DNA from: a virus
IMG/VR virus record: IMGVR_UViG_3300024999_000109
Coordinates: 1-60,705 of that record
Direction: 5' to 3' (one strand)
DNA length: 60,705 nucleotides
Shown here: positions 21,892 through 30,591 of the stretch, piece by piece
Numbering within the stretch: position 1 is the stretch's first letter
How the letters are laid out: each line of letters starts with the position of its first letter
The notes under the pieces: model-generated
The model's input: the letters and a program-made list of their open reading frames with translations, nothing else
Databases searched by the model: none
Told to the model about the DNA's origin: nothing
Program-made: the position numbers and the translations under genes

Positions 21892-22124
21892 TGAATACAG
21901 GAGCAATAATGACGGTAGCACTATTCGCAGGGTTCGCTGCCTGTATGTGGGCCGTTGCTTGGCTGGCAAGCCGAGGGATGACCGGATGGGGTTGGATTCT
22001 TTTTGTCTCTATCCTGTTTTTCGGAAATATCCACATCAAGCACACAGACATAGCTAAATGCCCAAATTGCCACACGACGTTCAAGGTTGACAGCGCTGAG
22101 CGCAGCGCCGGGGAGGAACGATGA
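21891..22124 (+). CDS. Two-helix membrane protein with cytosolic CxxC
   Basis: This encodes 77 residues. Two hydrophobic helices (about residues 5-24 and 31-46) are joined by a short Arg-containing loop, then a tail with KCPNCHTTF that could bind zinc. It is translationally coupled to both neighbours. Confidence 0.6.
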   Translation: MNTGAIMTVALFAGFAACMWAVAWLASRGMTGWGWILFVSILFFGNIHIKHTDIAKCPNCHTTFKVDSAERSAGEER

Positions 22125-22393
22125 ACCTACACGGCGAAATAATGAACATCCCAAGCAAGCCCTTCAGGTTGGTGTTCAACGGGCCAGGAGAGCTGAACGC
22201 CTACCTGTACGGCCACCGGGACGCTCGCCACGCAGCCGCTGAATTGGCCTTGAAATATGACGCTATCGCCGCCTCACTCCGTCGCCTGACCGCAGCAGTA
22301 CGCCAAGCCGGGGATATCTCGGCATGGCCGGTGTGTGGCGAGGGTGATGTGGTGGCGGCGATGGTTGAGGCTGAAAAGTTAATAGGAGGTTGA
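22121..22393 (+). CDS. Small protein sharing the N-terminal module of the 5019-5381 gene
   Basis: This encodes 90 residues. The first 45 (MNLHGEIMNIP ... DARHAAAELAL) match the start of the leftward DUF551-like gene; the remainder differs. The shared module keeps the ribosome site AGGAACG/AGGAG area too, so it looks like recombination at the gene's front. Function unknown. Confidence 0.7.
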   Translation: MNLHGEIMNIPSKPFRLVFNGPGELNAYLYGHRDARHAAAELALKYDAIAASLRRLTAAVRQAGDISAWPVCGEGDVVAAMVEAEKLIGG

Positions 22394-22396
22394 TGG

Positions 22397-22576
22397 GTGA
22401 GCAAAATAACAAACGATGCAAAGGGTATTATAGGGCACCGCGTTGGCGGCGACCCGGAAAACGAGAACGATAATTTCTATATCTGTGCGGCCTGCGGTCA
22501 GGCTGTCGATTGTCGGGATCTCGGCCAGGTTTTTCATCACGAAGAACTTGGACACGAGCCAATTGACCCAAACTGA
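22397..22576 (+). CDS. Zinc-finger-like mini protein
   Basis: This encodes 59 residues from a GTG chosen because AGGAGG lies seven bases before it. YICAACGQAVDCRDLGQVFHHEE is a C2H2-like motif widespread in phage mini proteins. An out-of-frame ATG three bases earlier is not used. Function unknown. Confidence 0.75.
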   Translation: MSKITNDAKGIIGHRVGGDPENENDNFYICAACGQAVDCRDLGQVFHHEELGHEPIDPN

Positions 22577-22585
22577 GGGGCGACG

Positions 22586-22774
22586 ATGAAAGAATACTAT
22601 GAGAACCATAAAGTTTGTCCAAAATGCGGGGAACCTCCAAGCAAAAGTACATACGTGGGATTCCTGCAACCGCCAGACACAAACCAAGTTGAGTGTAAAT
22701 GCGGATGGAAGGGAATCGTTGACGACCTCTGCCCGCTAGTGCTCTTTTTTTCTGAGACGACCTGGAAGTTATAA
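22586..22774 (+). CDS. Zinc-ribbon mini protein
   Basis: This encodes 62 residues. VCPKCGEP and VECKCGWKG form a four-Cys ribbon; the C-terminal third is hydrophobic. It has a GGGGCGACG site. It may be a DNA- or RNA-polymerase-binding mini protein, by analogy only. Confidence 0.7.
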   Translation: MKEYYENHKVCPKCGEPPSKSTYVGFLQPPDTNQVECKCGWKGIVDDLCPLVLFFSETTWKL

Positions 22775-22783
22775 GGGGCTGCT

Positions 22784-22993
22784 ATGACCGGCAAGGAAGA
22801 ACGAGAGAGGAAGCGGGCGAGCGCGATAGAGGCGTATGTAACAATGTATCGGTCGGCTCTAGTGGCGGTAGCGGAAAAGAGGATCACTGGAGAAATATCG
22901 GTTTTGATCAAGGCTCACTGCGGAGGCTTTCACGAACACGTTCTACGGGTTACCGAGGAAGTGAGGGTTATGGAAGAGGGAAGAGAAATTTAA
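22784..22993 (+). CDS. Small helical protein ending the early operon
   Basis: This encodes 69 residues: charged and helical with no motif. It is the last early gene before the late control element, the place where lambdoid phages encode their late antiterminator, but its size and sequence give no direct support for that role. Confidence 0.6.
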   Translation: MTGKEERERKRASAIEAYVTMYRSALVAVAEKRITGEISVLIKAHCGGFHEHVLRVTEEVRVMEEGREI

Positions 22994-23037
22994 GGCAGGA
23001 AATCGGCAATAACAATTTTTATTTTGCATAACGTGAA

Positions 23038-23095
23038 AAATACTGTATGATTGGGTAAATATTTGTAGTTTCTTTGGTGCGAACGAGACCCCTAA
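23038..23095 (+). promoter_or_regulatory. Late control element, copy 1
   Basis: In order: AATACTGTA (23038-23046), an A/T-rich -10-like TAAATA, TTGTAGTT (23062-23069) and CCCCTAAC (23088-23095), then a terminator starting 18 bases after CCCCTAAC begins. The same four blocks in the same order lie at 53219-53285. There is no canonical -35, so a phage activator or modified polymerase may be needed. Confidence 0.6.
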
Positions 23096-23105
23096 CCACG
23101 GAATC

Positions 23106-23144
23106 TAGCCCAGTATCCTCGAAAAGAGGGTGCTGGGCTTTTTT
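23106..23144 (+). terminator. Intrinsic terminator at the start of the late region
   Basis: A 14-bp stem from AGCCCAG/CTGGGCT with a GAAAA loop, then seven Ts. It sits right after a promoter-like element and before tRNAs and head genes, so read-through must be controlled. Confidence 0.85.
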
Positions 23145-23160
23145 TATTGGTGCTGACTAC

Positions 23161-23346
23161 ATGAAAGGATTGGCTGAAGTCCATCTCCCGAACGACAAAT
23201 ACCGGGAAGGATGGGACAGAATATTCGGAGGCAAGAATGCTGGATCTGAAGGGTTTCAGGGTGGACGAGGTGGAGATCAAAGCCGAGCTGGCGGAACTGA
23301 AGACCGGCGAGAAAGTCTTTCTCCTGTCGATACCGGGGATGCGTGA
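23161..23346 (+). CDS. Small protein with KYREGWDRIFG start, tail doubtful
   Basis: This frame is 61 residues. Residues 1-25 (NDKYREGWDRIFGGK) match a common short phage protein; the Gly/Arg-rich remainder is the shadow of the next gene, which overlaps it by 110 bases. A lost stop after about residue 26 would explain this. Confidence 0.4.
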   Translation: MKGLAEVHLPNDKYREGWDRIFGGKNAGSEGFQGGRGGDQSRAGGTEDRRESLSPVDTGDA

Positions 23347-23446
23347 GGGCGTGGCTGTAGCGCAGGATGATATCGAGTCCGGGGCCATCACTCCGCAGAT
23401 GTGCTACGAGATGGTCGGGCAGGCTTGGCTTGATGAGCAGGGGTGA
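23237..23446 (+). CDS. Small acidic protein
   Basis: This encodes 69 residues behind a GGAGG site. VDEVEIKAELAELKTGEKVFLLSIPG looks like a compact beta/alpha fold. It ends just before the tRNA cluster. No family is recognised. Confidence 0.65.
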   Translation: MLDLKGFRVDEVEIKAELAELKTGEKVFLLSIPGMREGVAVAQDDIESGAITPQMCYEMVGQAWLDEQG

Positions 23447-23452
23447 GAATAT

Positions 23453-23537
23453 GGAGACGTGGCGGAATGGTAACGCGCCCGGCTGTAACCCGGCAGCACC
23501 GAATAGGTTCGAGGTTCAAATCCTCGCGGCTCCACCA
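23453..23537 (+). tRNA. tRNA-Tyr (GTA)
   Basis: An acceptor stem with one mismatch (GGAGACG/CGGCTCC), anticodon loop CTGTAAC giving GTA, a long variable arm, T arm CGAGG-TTCAAAT-CCTCG and encoded CCA. The long variable arm is normal for bacterial tRNA-Tyr. Confidence 0.85.
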
Positions 23538-23540
23538 ATA

Positions 23541-23630
23541 GGAAGGTTGGCAGAGGATGGTAATGCGCGTGATTGCTAATCACAGGCAGGTGGAAAAGCC
23601 TCATTGGTTCGAATCCAATACCTTCCTCCA
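23541..23630 (+). tRNA. tRNA-Ser (GCT)
   Basis: Acceptor GGAAGGT/ACCTTCC, anticodon loop TTGCTAA giving GCT, variable arm around GGC/GCC, T arm ATTGG-TTCGAAT-CCAAT, encoded CCA. It reads AGC/AGT codons. Confidence 0.9.
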
Positions 23631-23633
23631 TGG

Positions 23634-23719
23634 GGAAGATGCCGCTAAATGGTCGGCAACCGGTCTTGAAAACCGGGGTGCGGTAACACGCAGGGGTTCG
23701 ATTCCTCCATCTTCCTCCA
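23634..23719 (+). tRNA. tRNA-Ser (TGA)
   Basis: Acceptor GGAAGAT/ATCTTCC, anticodon stem CCGGT/ACCGG with loop CTTGAAA giving TGA, a long variable arm GTGCG/CACGC-like, encoded CCA. It reads TCN codons. Confidence 0.9.
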
Positions 23720-23729
23720 GTAAACAAAT

Positions 23730-23819
23730 ATGACCATCGACGACCTAATAGAGATCCTTTACCGATGCGCGAAACAATTCATAGCATTGATTGACAAGAA
23801 GCGAGCAGAACTGAAGTAA
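23730..23819 (+). CDS. 29-residue helical peptide
   Basis: A short helical ORF (MTIDDLIEILYRCAKQ...) follows the tRNAs with a weak ribosome site. It may be real but is short; the region to 24014 otherwise holds only a terminator. Confidence 0.35.
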   Translation: MTIDDLIEILYRCAKQFIALIDKKRAELK

Positions 23820-23874
23820 TACATAATCCACCCGTCACGCTTCGGCCTCACGGTTGAGATAAGCCATCACGCGA

Positions 23875-23917
23875 AAGCCTCATGGAGACGACATTGGTCG
23901 TTTCTGTGGGGCTTTTT
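23875..23917 (+). terminator. Intrinsic terminator after the tRNA cluster
   Basis: AAAGCC...GACGAC pairs with GTCGTTTC...GGGCTTT across an ATTG loop, followed by TTTTT. It separates tRNA transcription from the terminase genes, which then need their own promoter or antitermination. Confidence 0.75.
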
Positions 23918-24014
23918 GGTTTGTTAGGCAAAGGAAAGTATAACCCCGGCGTTTTGCGAGACAACCAAAAACGGATGTGTAATAAAATCAAAGCATAAAT
24001 CGCAAGGGAAAAAA

Positions 24015-24563
24015 TTGGCTGAAAAGGCGAAAATGGAGCGGAAACTGACCATAAACCAGGAAAAATTCGCACAAGAATACGTGCTGACTGGTAACTCAGC
24101 AGGAGCTTATCGCACAGCCTATCCTAAGTCGTTGAAGTGGAAAGACAATTCAGTATATCGAGAATCATCAATATTATTAACAAATCCAAAGGTTTCCCAA
24201 AGGGTCAAGGAATTACAGGAAAGAGTGCTGGATAAATTCGACATCAGCGCCGAACGCCTACTCCTTGAACAGTCCAGAATAGCCCTATTCGACTTCCGCA
24301 AACTCTTCACCGAAGATGGCCGGCTGATCAGCCCGGTCGATATGCCGGATGAAGTCGCGGCGGTTGTGTCGAGCGTCAAGGTTTCAAGGGTGAGGCGATC
24401 ACCAGATGACGAGACTGAGGAAGACATTGTCGAGTTGAAACTCTGGAACAAGAACAATTCCATCGACAGCCTGTTCAAGCACAAGGGCCTTTACGAGAAG
24501 GACAACACACAGAGCACTCCGCAATTCAATCTCACCATTTCCCCCCTGGATGCGAAGATATGA
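24015..24563 (+). CDS. terS: Terminase small subunit
   Basis: This encodes 182 residues from TTG with an AAGGG site; an ATG six codons later is an alternative. LTINQEKFAQEYVLTGNSAGAYRTAYP is the N-terminal helix-turn-helix signature of the Terminase_2 family, which recognises phage DNA for packaging. The central part is a helical oligomerisation region. It overlaps the large subunit gene by four bases. Confidence 0.9.
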   Translation: MAEKAKMERKLTINQEKFAQEYVLTGNSAGAYRTAYPKSLKWKDNSVYRESSILLTNPKVSQRVKELQERVLDKFDISAERLLLEQSRIALFDFRKLFTEDGRLISPVDMPDEVAAVVSSVKVSRVRRSPDDETEEDIVELKLWNKNNSIDSLFKHKGLYEKDNTQSTPQFNLTISPLDAKI

Positions 24564-25906
24564 CCTTCTCTCTTACACAGAGACAGCATGAAGCAATGCA
24601 GGTTCTCGCCGGAGATTCAACCCATATCATGCTCTTTGGTGGCTCCAGGTCTGGCAAGACATTCCTCCTTTGCCGGGCGGTTATCATGAGGGCAATCAAA
24701 GCCCCGGAATCACGCCACGCAATCCTCCGCTTTCGATTCAATCATGTCAAGAACTCGGTAGTGCTCGATACCTTCCCCAAGGTTATGAGGCTGTGCTTTC
24801 CCGACATTCAATACCGGATAGACAAAACAGACTGGTATTGCCAGCTGGATAACGGGTCACAGATATGGTTTGGCGGGTTGGATGACAAGGAACGGTCAGA
24901 GAAGATCCTTGGGATGGAGTTTGTGACCATCTATCTCAACGAGTGCTCACAGATTCCTCAGTCTTCCAGGGACATCGTTGTCACCCGCCTGGCGCAGCAG
25001 GTTGACCAGTTGATCACCGGGCAGAAACCGACGCCATTGCAGCCTCGCATGTATTACGACTGCAACCCTCCAAGTAAGGCGCACTGGTCGTATCGGTTGT
25101 TTGTGCTGAAGATGGACCTCGATACCAAGCAGGCCCTGGCCAAGCCGGAAGACTACTCATACTTCAAAATCAATCCTCAAGACAACGAGCAGAACCTATC
25201 TGCCGGCTACCTGCAAACGCTCCAAGGACTAGGGGCAAGGCTCAGAAAGAGGTTCCTTGAGGGTGAATTTGCCGAGGCCACACAGAACAGCCTGTTTGAT
25301 GAAACGAACATCGACAAATGGCGGCTGATATCATCCGAAGACGTTCCCGAGATGGTGCGAATAGTTATCGCAGTCGATCCATCCGGTTCAGGTGATGTTG
25401 ATAACGCCGACAACGATGCAATCGGGATAGTCGCTGCCGGCCTCGGGACGGATGGAAATGGCTATATCCTTGCTGACCTCACCTGTAAAGCCGGGCCTGC
25501 GACATGGGGAAGAATAGCCACAGATGCTTTTGACCGGTTCAAAGCAAACACCATAGTTGGCGAGATCAATTTCGGCGGGGCGATGGTTGAGCATGTTATC
25601 CAGACCAGCCGGCCGCGCACTCCATATCGATCTGTCACTGCCACCAGGGGGAAGATGGTCAGGGCTGAACCCGCAGCCGCTCTGTATGAGCAGGGCAGAA
25701 TCAGGCACGTGGGCTATTTCCGCGACCTTGAAGACGAACTGGCTGCATTCACTACCAATGGATACATGGGGCCGGATTCTCCCAACAGGGCAGATGCTCT
25801 AATTTGGGCAATCACTGATCTATTTGGCGAGATTGTGGCTGTAAAGAAGAGGGTAAAACGAGCCATTCAGGGCTATGCCCCCCTTGACGAAGCAATAGGA
25901 TACTGA
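24560..25906 (+). CDS. terL: Terminase large subunit
   Basis: This encodes 448 residues. The packaging ATPase domain has Walker A GGSRSGKT (27-34) and Walker B ending in Glu128 (TIYLNECSQ); the C-terminal RNase H-like nuclease has AVDPSGSGD at about 272 and a late RADALIWAI with acidic residue. Full length. It cuts concatemers and drives DNA into the prohead through the portal. Confidence 0.95.
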   Translation: MTFSLTQRQHEAMQVLAGDSTHIMLFGGSRSGKTFLLCRAVIMRAIKAPESRHAILRFRFNHVKNSVVLDTFPKVMRLCFPDIQYRIDKTDWYCQLDNGSQIWFGGLDDKERSEKILGMEFVTIYLNECSQIPQSSRDIVVTRLAQQVDQLITGQKPTPLQPRMYYDCNPPSKAHWSYRLFVLKMDLDTKQALAKPEDYSYFKINPQDNEQNLSAGYLQTLQGLGARLRKRFLEGEFAEATQNSLFDETNIDKWRLISSEDVPEMVRIVIAVDPSGSGDVDNADNDAIGIVAAGLGTDGNGYILADLTCKAGPATWGRIATDAFDRFKANTIVGEINFGGAMVEHVIQTSRPRTPYRSVTATRGKMVRAEPAAALYEQGRIRHVGYFRDLEDELAAFTTNGYMGPDSPNRADALIWAITDLFGEIVAVKKRVKRAIQGYAPLDEAIGY

Positions 25907-25907
25907 T

Positions 25908-28148
25908 GTGGAAGACGAAACCGAAGTCATAGCCGACGAGCAAGAGCAGCGGGAAATCTTCCAGGCCAAACTTGACGCCTTTGCCGAGGCCAATCTCAAA
26001 ACCCGGGCAGAGGCAATCGAGTTTCGGGCCGCGTGTGGAGTTGAGCGCCGATGGAGGCTGTCGGAGAAGCTGTACGACTATGCCAGCGGCGAGACTGATC
26101 CGACATTCATGGATTACGTGTCTGGTGAGGCCGTGGTCAAGACGAAAGGCCCGAAGCGTAGCCGGGTGACGATGAACATCATCCGCGGGCGATGTGAAAC
26201 CGCAGAGGGTCGTTTCTCTGACACCATGTTGCCGGTCGATGATCGGAACTGGGCGCTGAAGATCACGCCAAACCCTGAAATGGAGGCGATGCAGGACGAC
26301 GACCGGCCAGCCATGCAAGAAGGGATGCCGATCACCGACAAATCAGGGCAACCTGCGAAGATGGCGGATGTTGCCCAAGATATGCGGACCAGGGCAGAAA
26401 AGGCCATGTCTTTGATGGAGCGCGAGGTTGACGACCAACTCACCGAGTGTGATTACAACGGCGAGTGCCGGGATATGATTGCCAAGGCGGTGAAACTTGG
26501 GACCGGCATCCTTAAGGGTCCGTCTGTCGTAAAATCCACCAAGCGAAAATGGGAACCACTGCGTGATATCGACCCTGCAACCGGCAAAGAGATGGTTATC
26601 CACCAACTCAAAACCTCAGAAAACAACCAGCCGGCCAGCAAATCCCTTGACCCTTGGAATGTGTATCCTTCGCCTGATTGCCGAGATGATATCCGGCGAG
26701 CTTCTTATGTGTGGGAGAAGGATGTCATCCGCCCAAGAGAGGTTCGCGACCTAATCGGCCTGCCTGACTACAATGAAGACCAGTTGCGGAAAGTCCTCGA
26801 AGAAGCGCCAGTCAGGACCAGTGTAGCGACCGACAACAGGTCAAATTCCTACCGCACTCACGCTGATCATCTCAATCGCGGCGGGTTGTATGAGATATGG
26901 GAATACCACGGCGATGTGAGCGCAGAAGACCTGGCGCTTCTTGGTTGTGAATGCCCCAACGAAAAGAGCGTTTCCGCCTGTGTCGTCTATATCAACGACC
27001 GCCCTGTAAAGGCCAAGTTGAATACCCTGGATACCGGTGACCTTCCCTATGTGTTCTTTCAATGGACAAGGGTCAGCGACGAGCCGTGGGGGATAGGCAT
27101 TCCGTATATCATGATGTGGACCCAAAGGGTTATCGATGCCGCTTGGCGGGCCAGCATGGACAACGCCGGGGACTCATCCGGCACACAGATTGCGATTATG
27201 GGCCTGGAGCCGATGGACCAGAAATGGGAGATCGGCGGGAAAAGGCTATGGGTTCCAGACGGTGCCACCGAGATTGACGATGTGCGGAAGTGCTTTGCTC
27301 AGTTCCAGATCACCAACCAGCAAGAGCCTCTTCAGAGAATAATTGAACTCGCTCTCCGCTTCGCAGACCTCGAAACTTCCATCCCAACTATTTTCAGCGG
27401 CGAGATGCAGGAGATCCCCGAGACCCTTGGTGCAACGAACATCGTTGTCGATTCTGCCAACGTCTCACTTCGGAACCGAATCAAGAGATACGACGACTGC
27501 GTAACCAGGCCTCACTTGCGGATGTACTACGACTGGAACATGCAGTACGGCAAGAACCCGGAGATTAAGGGTGACTATGACGTTGATCCGCGCGGGGTGA
27601 AAGTCTTGTACGAGAAGGACCAGCAAGCTCAATTACTCCTCCAGGTCTTCAGTCTCAAGGCGGACCCGGATATCAACCGGAAAACAGACTGGGACAAAGC
27701 AATTGAGCAATTCTATTCATCCCGGCGCCTGAACATCCTGAAAGACGATGCAGCAATGCAGGCAGCAGACCAGGCCGCACAGCAGCAACCGCAGCAGGTC
27801 AATCCTGCGCTTGAGGTGGCACAGGTTCGGGTCGAAGGTGAGATGCAGAAAGCCCAACTGGTGCAGCAATCCGACATGGCCGAACTTGAGTTCAAGGCGC
27901 AGCAAGCCGACCTTGAGCGCCAGCACGACCGAGCCATGAAGGAAATGGAATTGCAGGCGAAGATGATGGAGTTTGCCGAGAAGAGAAACATGAACATCGA
28001 AGAGTTGAAGGTGCAGCTTGCCCTCGGGTCTGCCGGTATGAATCTTCAGCGAGAACTGACCGACAAGAAAGCGGCAGTTCCGCAGGTTGTTAAGCCTCCA
28101 ACGGAACCGGCGGGGAAGGCTCCAGCCGGCCAGGCATATCAGCGATGA
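25908..28148 (+). CDS. Portal protein, P22-like
   Basis: This encodes 746 residues from GTG two bases after the terminase stop. The length, the extended N-terminal segment, a central alpha/beta core (DYNGECRDMIAKAVKLGTGILKGP; YVFFQWTRVSDEPWGIGIPY) and a long helical, Gln-rich C-terminal barrel (about residues 620-720) are typical of P22-type podovirus portals. It forms the ring that DNA passes through. Confidence 0.85.
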   Translation: MEDETEVIADEQEQREIFQAKLDAFAEANLKTRAEAIEFRAACGVERRWRLSEKLYDYASGETDPTFMDYVSGEAVVKTKGPKRSRVTMNIIRGRCETAEGRFSDTMLPVDDRNWALKITPNPEMEAMQDDDRPAMQEGMPITDKSGQPAKMADVAQDMRTRAEKAMSLMEREVDDQLTECDYNGECRDMIAKAVKLGTGILKGPSVVKSTKRKWEPLRDIDPATGKEMVIHQLKTSENNQPASKSLDPWNVYPSPDCRDDIRRASYVWEKDVIRPREVRDLIGLPDYNEDQLRKVLEEAPVRTSVATDNRSNSYRTHADHLNRGGLYEIWEYHGDVSAEDLALLGCECPNEKSVSACVVYINDRPVKAKLNTLDTGDLPYVFFQWTRVSDEPWGIGIPYIMMWTQRVIDAAWRASMDNAGDSSGTQIAIMGLEPMDQKWEIGGKRLWVPDGATEIDDVRKCFAQFQITNQQEPLQRIIELALRFADLETSIPTIFSGEMQEIPETLGATNIVVDSANVSLRNRIKRYDDCVTRPHLRMYYDWNMQYGKNPEIKGDYDVDPRGVKVLYEKDQQAQLLLQVFSLKADPDINRKTDWDKAIEQFYSSRRLNILKDDAAMQAADQAAQQQPQQVNPALEVAQVRVEGEMQKAQLVQQSDMAELEFKAQQADLERQHDRAMKEMELQAKMMEFAEKRNMNIEELKVQLALGSAGMNLQRELTDKKAAVPQVVKPPTEPAGKAPAGQAYQR

Positions 28149-28165
28149 ACATACAGGGAGAAGTT

Positions 28166-28333
28166 ATGGGTGAATTACCAAAGAGAATCAGGGTAGCAGT
28201 AAAAACATGCCCGAATTGCAAGGCTGAAGGCATGGAGAAGATCGATGAACCATTACCAGATGGGACGATGTCTTTTTATGAATTCTGCCACGAGTGCTGG
28301 TCCTCTATTGTTTCGTACAAGGACGCTGAATAG
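28166..28333 (+). CDS. Zinc-ribbon mini protein in the head operon
   Basis: This encodes 55 residues from the ATG with AGGGAG; an ATG at 28145 overlaps the portal stop but has no site. TCPNCKAEG and FCHECWSSI make a four-Cys ribbon. Unknown role; small zinc proteins next to portal genes occur in related phages. Confidence 0.65.
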   Translation: MGELPKRIRVAVKTCPNCKAEGMEKIDEPLPDGTMSFYEFCHECWSSIVSYKDAE

Positions 28334-28335
28334 CA

Positions 28336-28683
28336 ATGAAATGGGCACTCATTAAAGATCTTCTTGCCTGGCTTTTCCGCTCCCCGGTGCCTCCGGTGAT
28401 TGAGCAGGAACCCGAACCGCTGATCTGTGGTGACAACGACGACAAAGAACTGAACGAGATGTCCGGGACATGGCTGTTCATCAAAGACTGGGCGCTTTCC
28501 GAAATCAAAACCGCCCGGAAGAAGAATGACGCCAGCCTGGATGTTGAGAAAACCGCCGCTCTCAGAGGGGAGATTCGAGCCCTCAAGAGACTGGCAAATT
28601 TACCCAATATTTTAACGAGCCGGGACAACCGCCTCAAATACAACGCCGCCACCGATGGTGCCGGGGGAGAAGACGATGAATGA
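28336..28683 (+). CDS. Small head-region protein
   Basis: This encodes 115 residues, mostly helical with an acidic tail. DALSEIKTARKKNDASLDVEKTAALRGEI-like content and position before the scaffold suggest an assembly factor. No recognised family. Confidence 0.6.
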   Translation: MKWALIKDLLAWLFRSPVPPVIEQEPEPLICGDNDDKELNEMSGTWLFIKDWALSEIKTARKKNDASLDVEKTAALRGEIRALKRLANLPNILTSRDNRLKYNAATDGAGGEDDE

Positions 28684-29518
28684 GATGCCAGAAGAAGAAA
28701 GATTGATGAGGGAAGAAGTGGCGCGTGAAGTGTATGGCGGCGAGGCCACCGTTGACGATCAGGTTGAAAATGAGGTTGTCGAAGAGAAAGAAGAAGTCGT
28801 TGATGCTTGGGCCGGGGTGAATCCCGCCCTGAGACAGACGCTTGAATCTCTCCAATCTCGGATCAGTGACCTCGATGTTATCAACAACCGGCTCAAGCAG
28901 GCAGAATCCAGAGTAGGTGGGATGGAGCGCAGAATCCACGAGGTCACAAAGCCTGTGGAAAAAACCGCCGAGAAGGAAGCCGTCAAGGCGCTGGAGTCAA
29001 CCGAGGCATGGAAGTCCCTGGATGATTACGACCCTGATTTGGTCGAACCGATACGGAAAGCCCTGATAAACGAGATCACCGGCAAGGTCGCTGAGATCGA
29101 AGGCAGGATACCTGACATCGGCAAGATTCGGGGTGAACTTCAGGAAACATTTGAGGCTAAGGTGGAGGCAGTCCGGCAGGAAATGGCAATTGAGGCAGTC
29201 AGGGCGGTCCATGAAGACCTGGACGAGATCAAGACAAGCCCTCAATTCATCGACTGGGCAACGAAACTCCCGCCCGAAAAGGTCGCAAAGCTCGGAAGTT
29301 GGAAGCCCATCGACGCTATCAAGATGCTCAACGAGTACAAATCATTCCGCGACCAGAAATCATCGGTCAAGGACATTGCCGCAGAACGCGAGCGCCGCCT
29401 TAACTCAGCAGCAGCAGACAACAGGAAGTCAGGAAAACCAATCAAAACCAAATCTGAAGACGATATGACCGAGGCAGAGTATCGGGCCTATATCGCCAAG
29501 CAGATTTATAAGACATGA
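28676..29518 (+). CDS. Scaffolding protein
   Basis: This encodes 280 residues from the ATG overlapping the previous stop, with GGGGGAG upstream. It is highly charged, acidic at the N-terminus, with long heptad-like helices (about residues 50-190) and a basic C-terminal tail. That composition and the place between portal and capsid genes identify it as the internal scaffold that shapes the prohead. Confidence 0.75.
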   Translation: MNEMPEEERLMREEVAREVYGGEATVDDQVENEVVEEKEEVVDAWAGVNPALRQTLESLQSRISDLDVINNRLKQAESRVGGMERRIHEVTKPVEKTAEKEAVKALESTEAWKSLDDYDPDLVEPIRKALINEITGKVAEIEGRIPDIGKIRGELQETFEAKVEAVRQEMAIEAVRAVHEDLDEIKTSPQFIDWATKLPPEKVAKLGSWKPIDAIKMLNEYKSFRDQKSSVKDIAAERERRLNSAAADNRKSGKPIKTKSEDDMTEAEYRAYIAKQIYKT

Positions 29519-29526
29519 GGTAAACA

Positions 29527-30555
29527 ATGCAGACCTATACCACCAAGGCGAGTCGTAACCTGATTCGCGCCGAGATGAAGATGTTGCCCCACGCCGAAGC
29601 CCCGATGGTTCTCGGTAGTTTTGGCACACAGGAACAGCAACCCCTTAACAAAACCGAAACTATCGTGTTCAGGAGGGTGAAACCGTTCAATTCCGCAGCC
29701 AACGAGACGGCACAGATTACCCCGGCTTCCTTTGAAACCGCTGAAGGCGTGACCCCGGATAGCTACACCATCGACTATGTAGATGTCAGCGTAACCCTGA
29801 AGCAGTATGCTGTCCTGTTCAAGCTGACCTCGAAAGCAGCCTTGATGTACGAGGACAACATCCCGGATCACATGATCAAGCAGACCGGCGAAGTCATTGC
29901 CGAGATTGCCGAGCTTGTGGCTTATGGTGAGGTGAAATCAGGCACCAACGTCGATTACAGTAATGGATCAACCCGCGCCGGTGTCAATACCGCCATTACC
30001 CTTGGAGTTCTTCGCCAGGCAGCCCGGACACTGGAGTCTTCGTATGCCAAGAAGGTAACAACCAAAGTAGCATCCGGCCCGAATTTCGATACCGAGGCGA
30101 TTGAACCTGCATACCCGGTGTTCCATCACACCAACTGCAACTCCGATATTCGGGATCTTCCCGGCTTTGTCCCAGTTACCAAGTACGGGTCTGCCGTGAA
30201 GCCGATTCATCCGCGCGAGCTTGGAGCCTGTGAAGAGTTCCGGTTTATCCCCTCGCCCCTATTCAAACCCTATCTGGCCGCAGGAAGTGCAACCCTTAAC
30301 GGCATGCTTTCAGCAGCCGGTGCCGCTGTCGACGTTTACCCGATGATCGTCATGGCTGAAGAGGCATGGGGGCATGTTTCGCTGAAGGGACACGGCAAGA
30401 CTTCAATCTCCCCAACCTACTTGCCGCCGAGCCAGAAAAGCCACTCCAACCCATCCGGCATGTTCGGATTCGTCGGCGCTGATTTCTGGTATAACGCCGT
30501 GCGGTTGAACGAAAATCACATGGTGCGTATCGAAACTGGCGTAACCGCTCTGTAA
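29527..30555 (+). CDS. Major capsid protein, N4-gp56 family
   Basis: This encodes 342 residues. NLIRAEMKMLPHAEAPMVLGSFG, then KTETIVFRRVKPF, EGVTPDSYTIDYVDVSVTLKQYA and a C-terminal KGHGKTSISPTYLPPSQK are hallmarks of the N4-gp56 capsid family (HK97 fold). A strong ribosome site is present and a GC-rich hairpin follows the gene. It forms the head shell. Confidence 0.9.
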   Translation: MQTYTTKASRNLIRAEMKMLPHAEAPMVLGSFGTQEQQPLNKTETIVFRRVKPFNSAANETAQITPASFETAEGVTPDSYTIDYVDVSVTLKQYAVLFKLTSKAALMYEDNIPDHMIKQTGEVIAEIAELVAYGEVKSGTNVDYSNGSTRAGVNTAITLGVLRQAARTLESSYAKKVTTKVASGPNFDTEAIEPAYPVFHHTNCNSDIRDLPGFVPVTKYGSAVKPIHPRELGACEEFRFIPSPLFKPYLAAGSATLNGMLSAAGAAVDVYPMIVMAEEAWGHVSLKGHGKTSISPTYLPPSQKSHSNPSGMFGFVGADFWYNAVRLNENHMVRIETGVTAL

Positions 30556-30561
30556 AATAAC

Positions 30562-30578
30562 GGGGGCGCATAGCCCCC
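30562..30578 (+). other. Hairpin after the major capsid gene
   Basis: GGGGGC-GCATA-GCCCCC without a T tract. It probably blocks 3' exonucleases and keeps capsid mRNA abundant. Confidence 0.6.
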
Positions 30579-30591
30579 AAGGAGAACCAAT

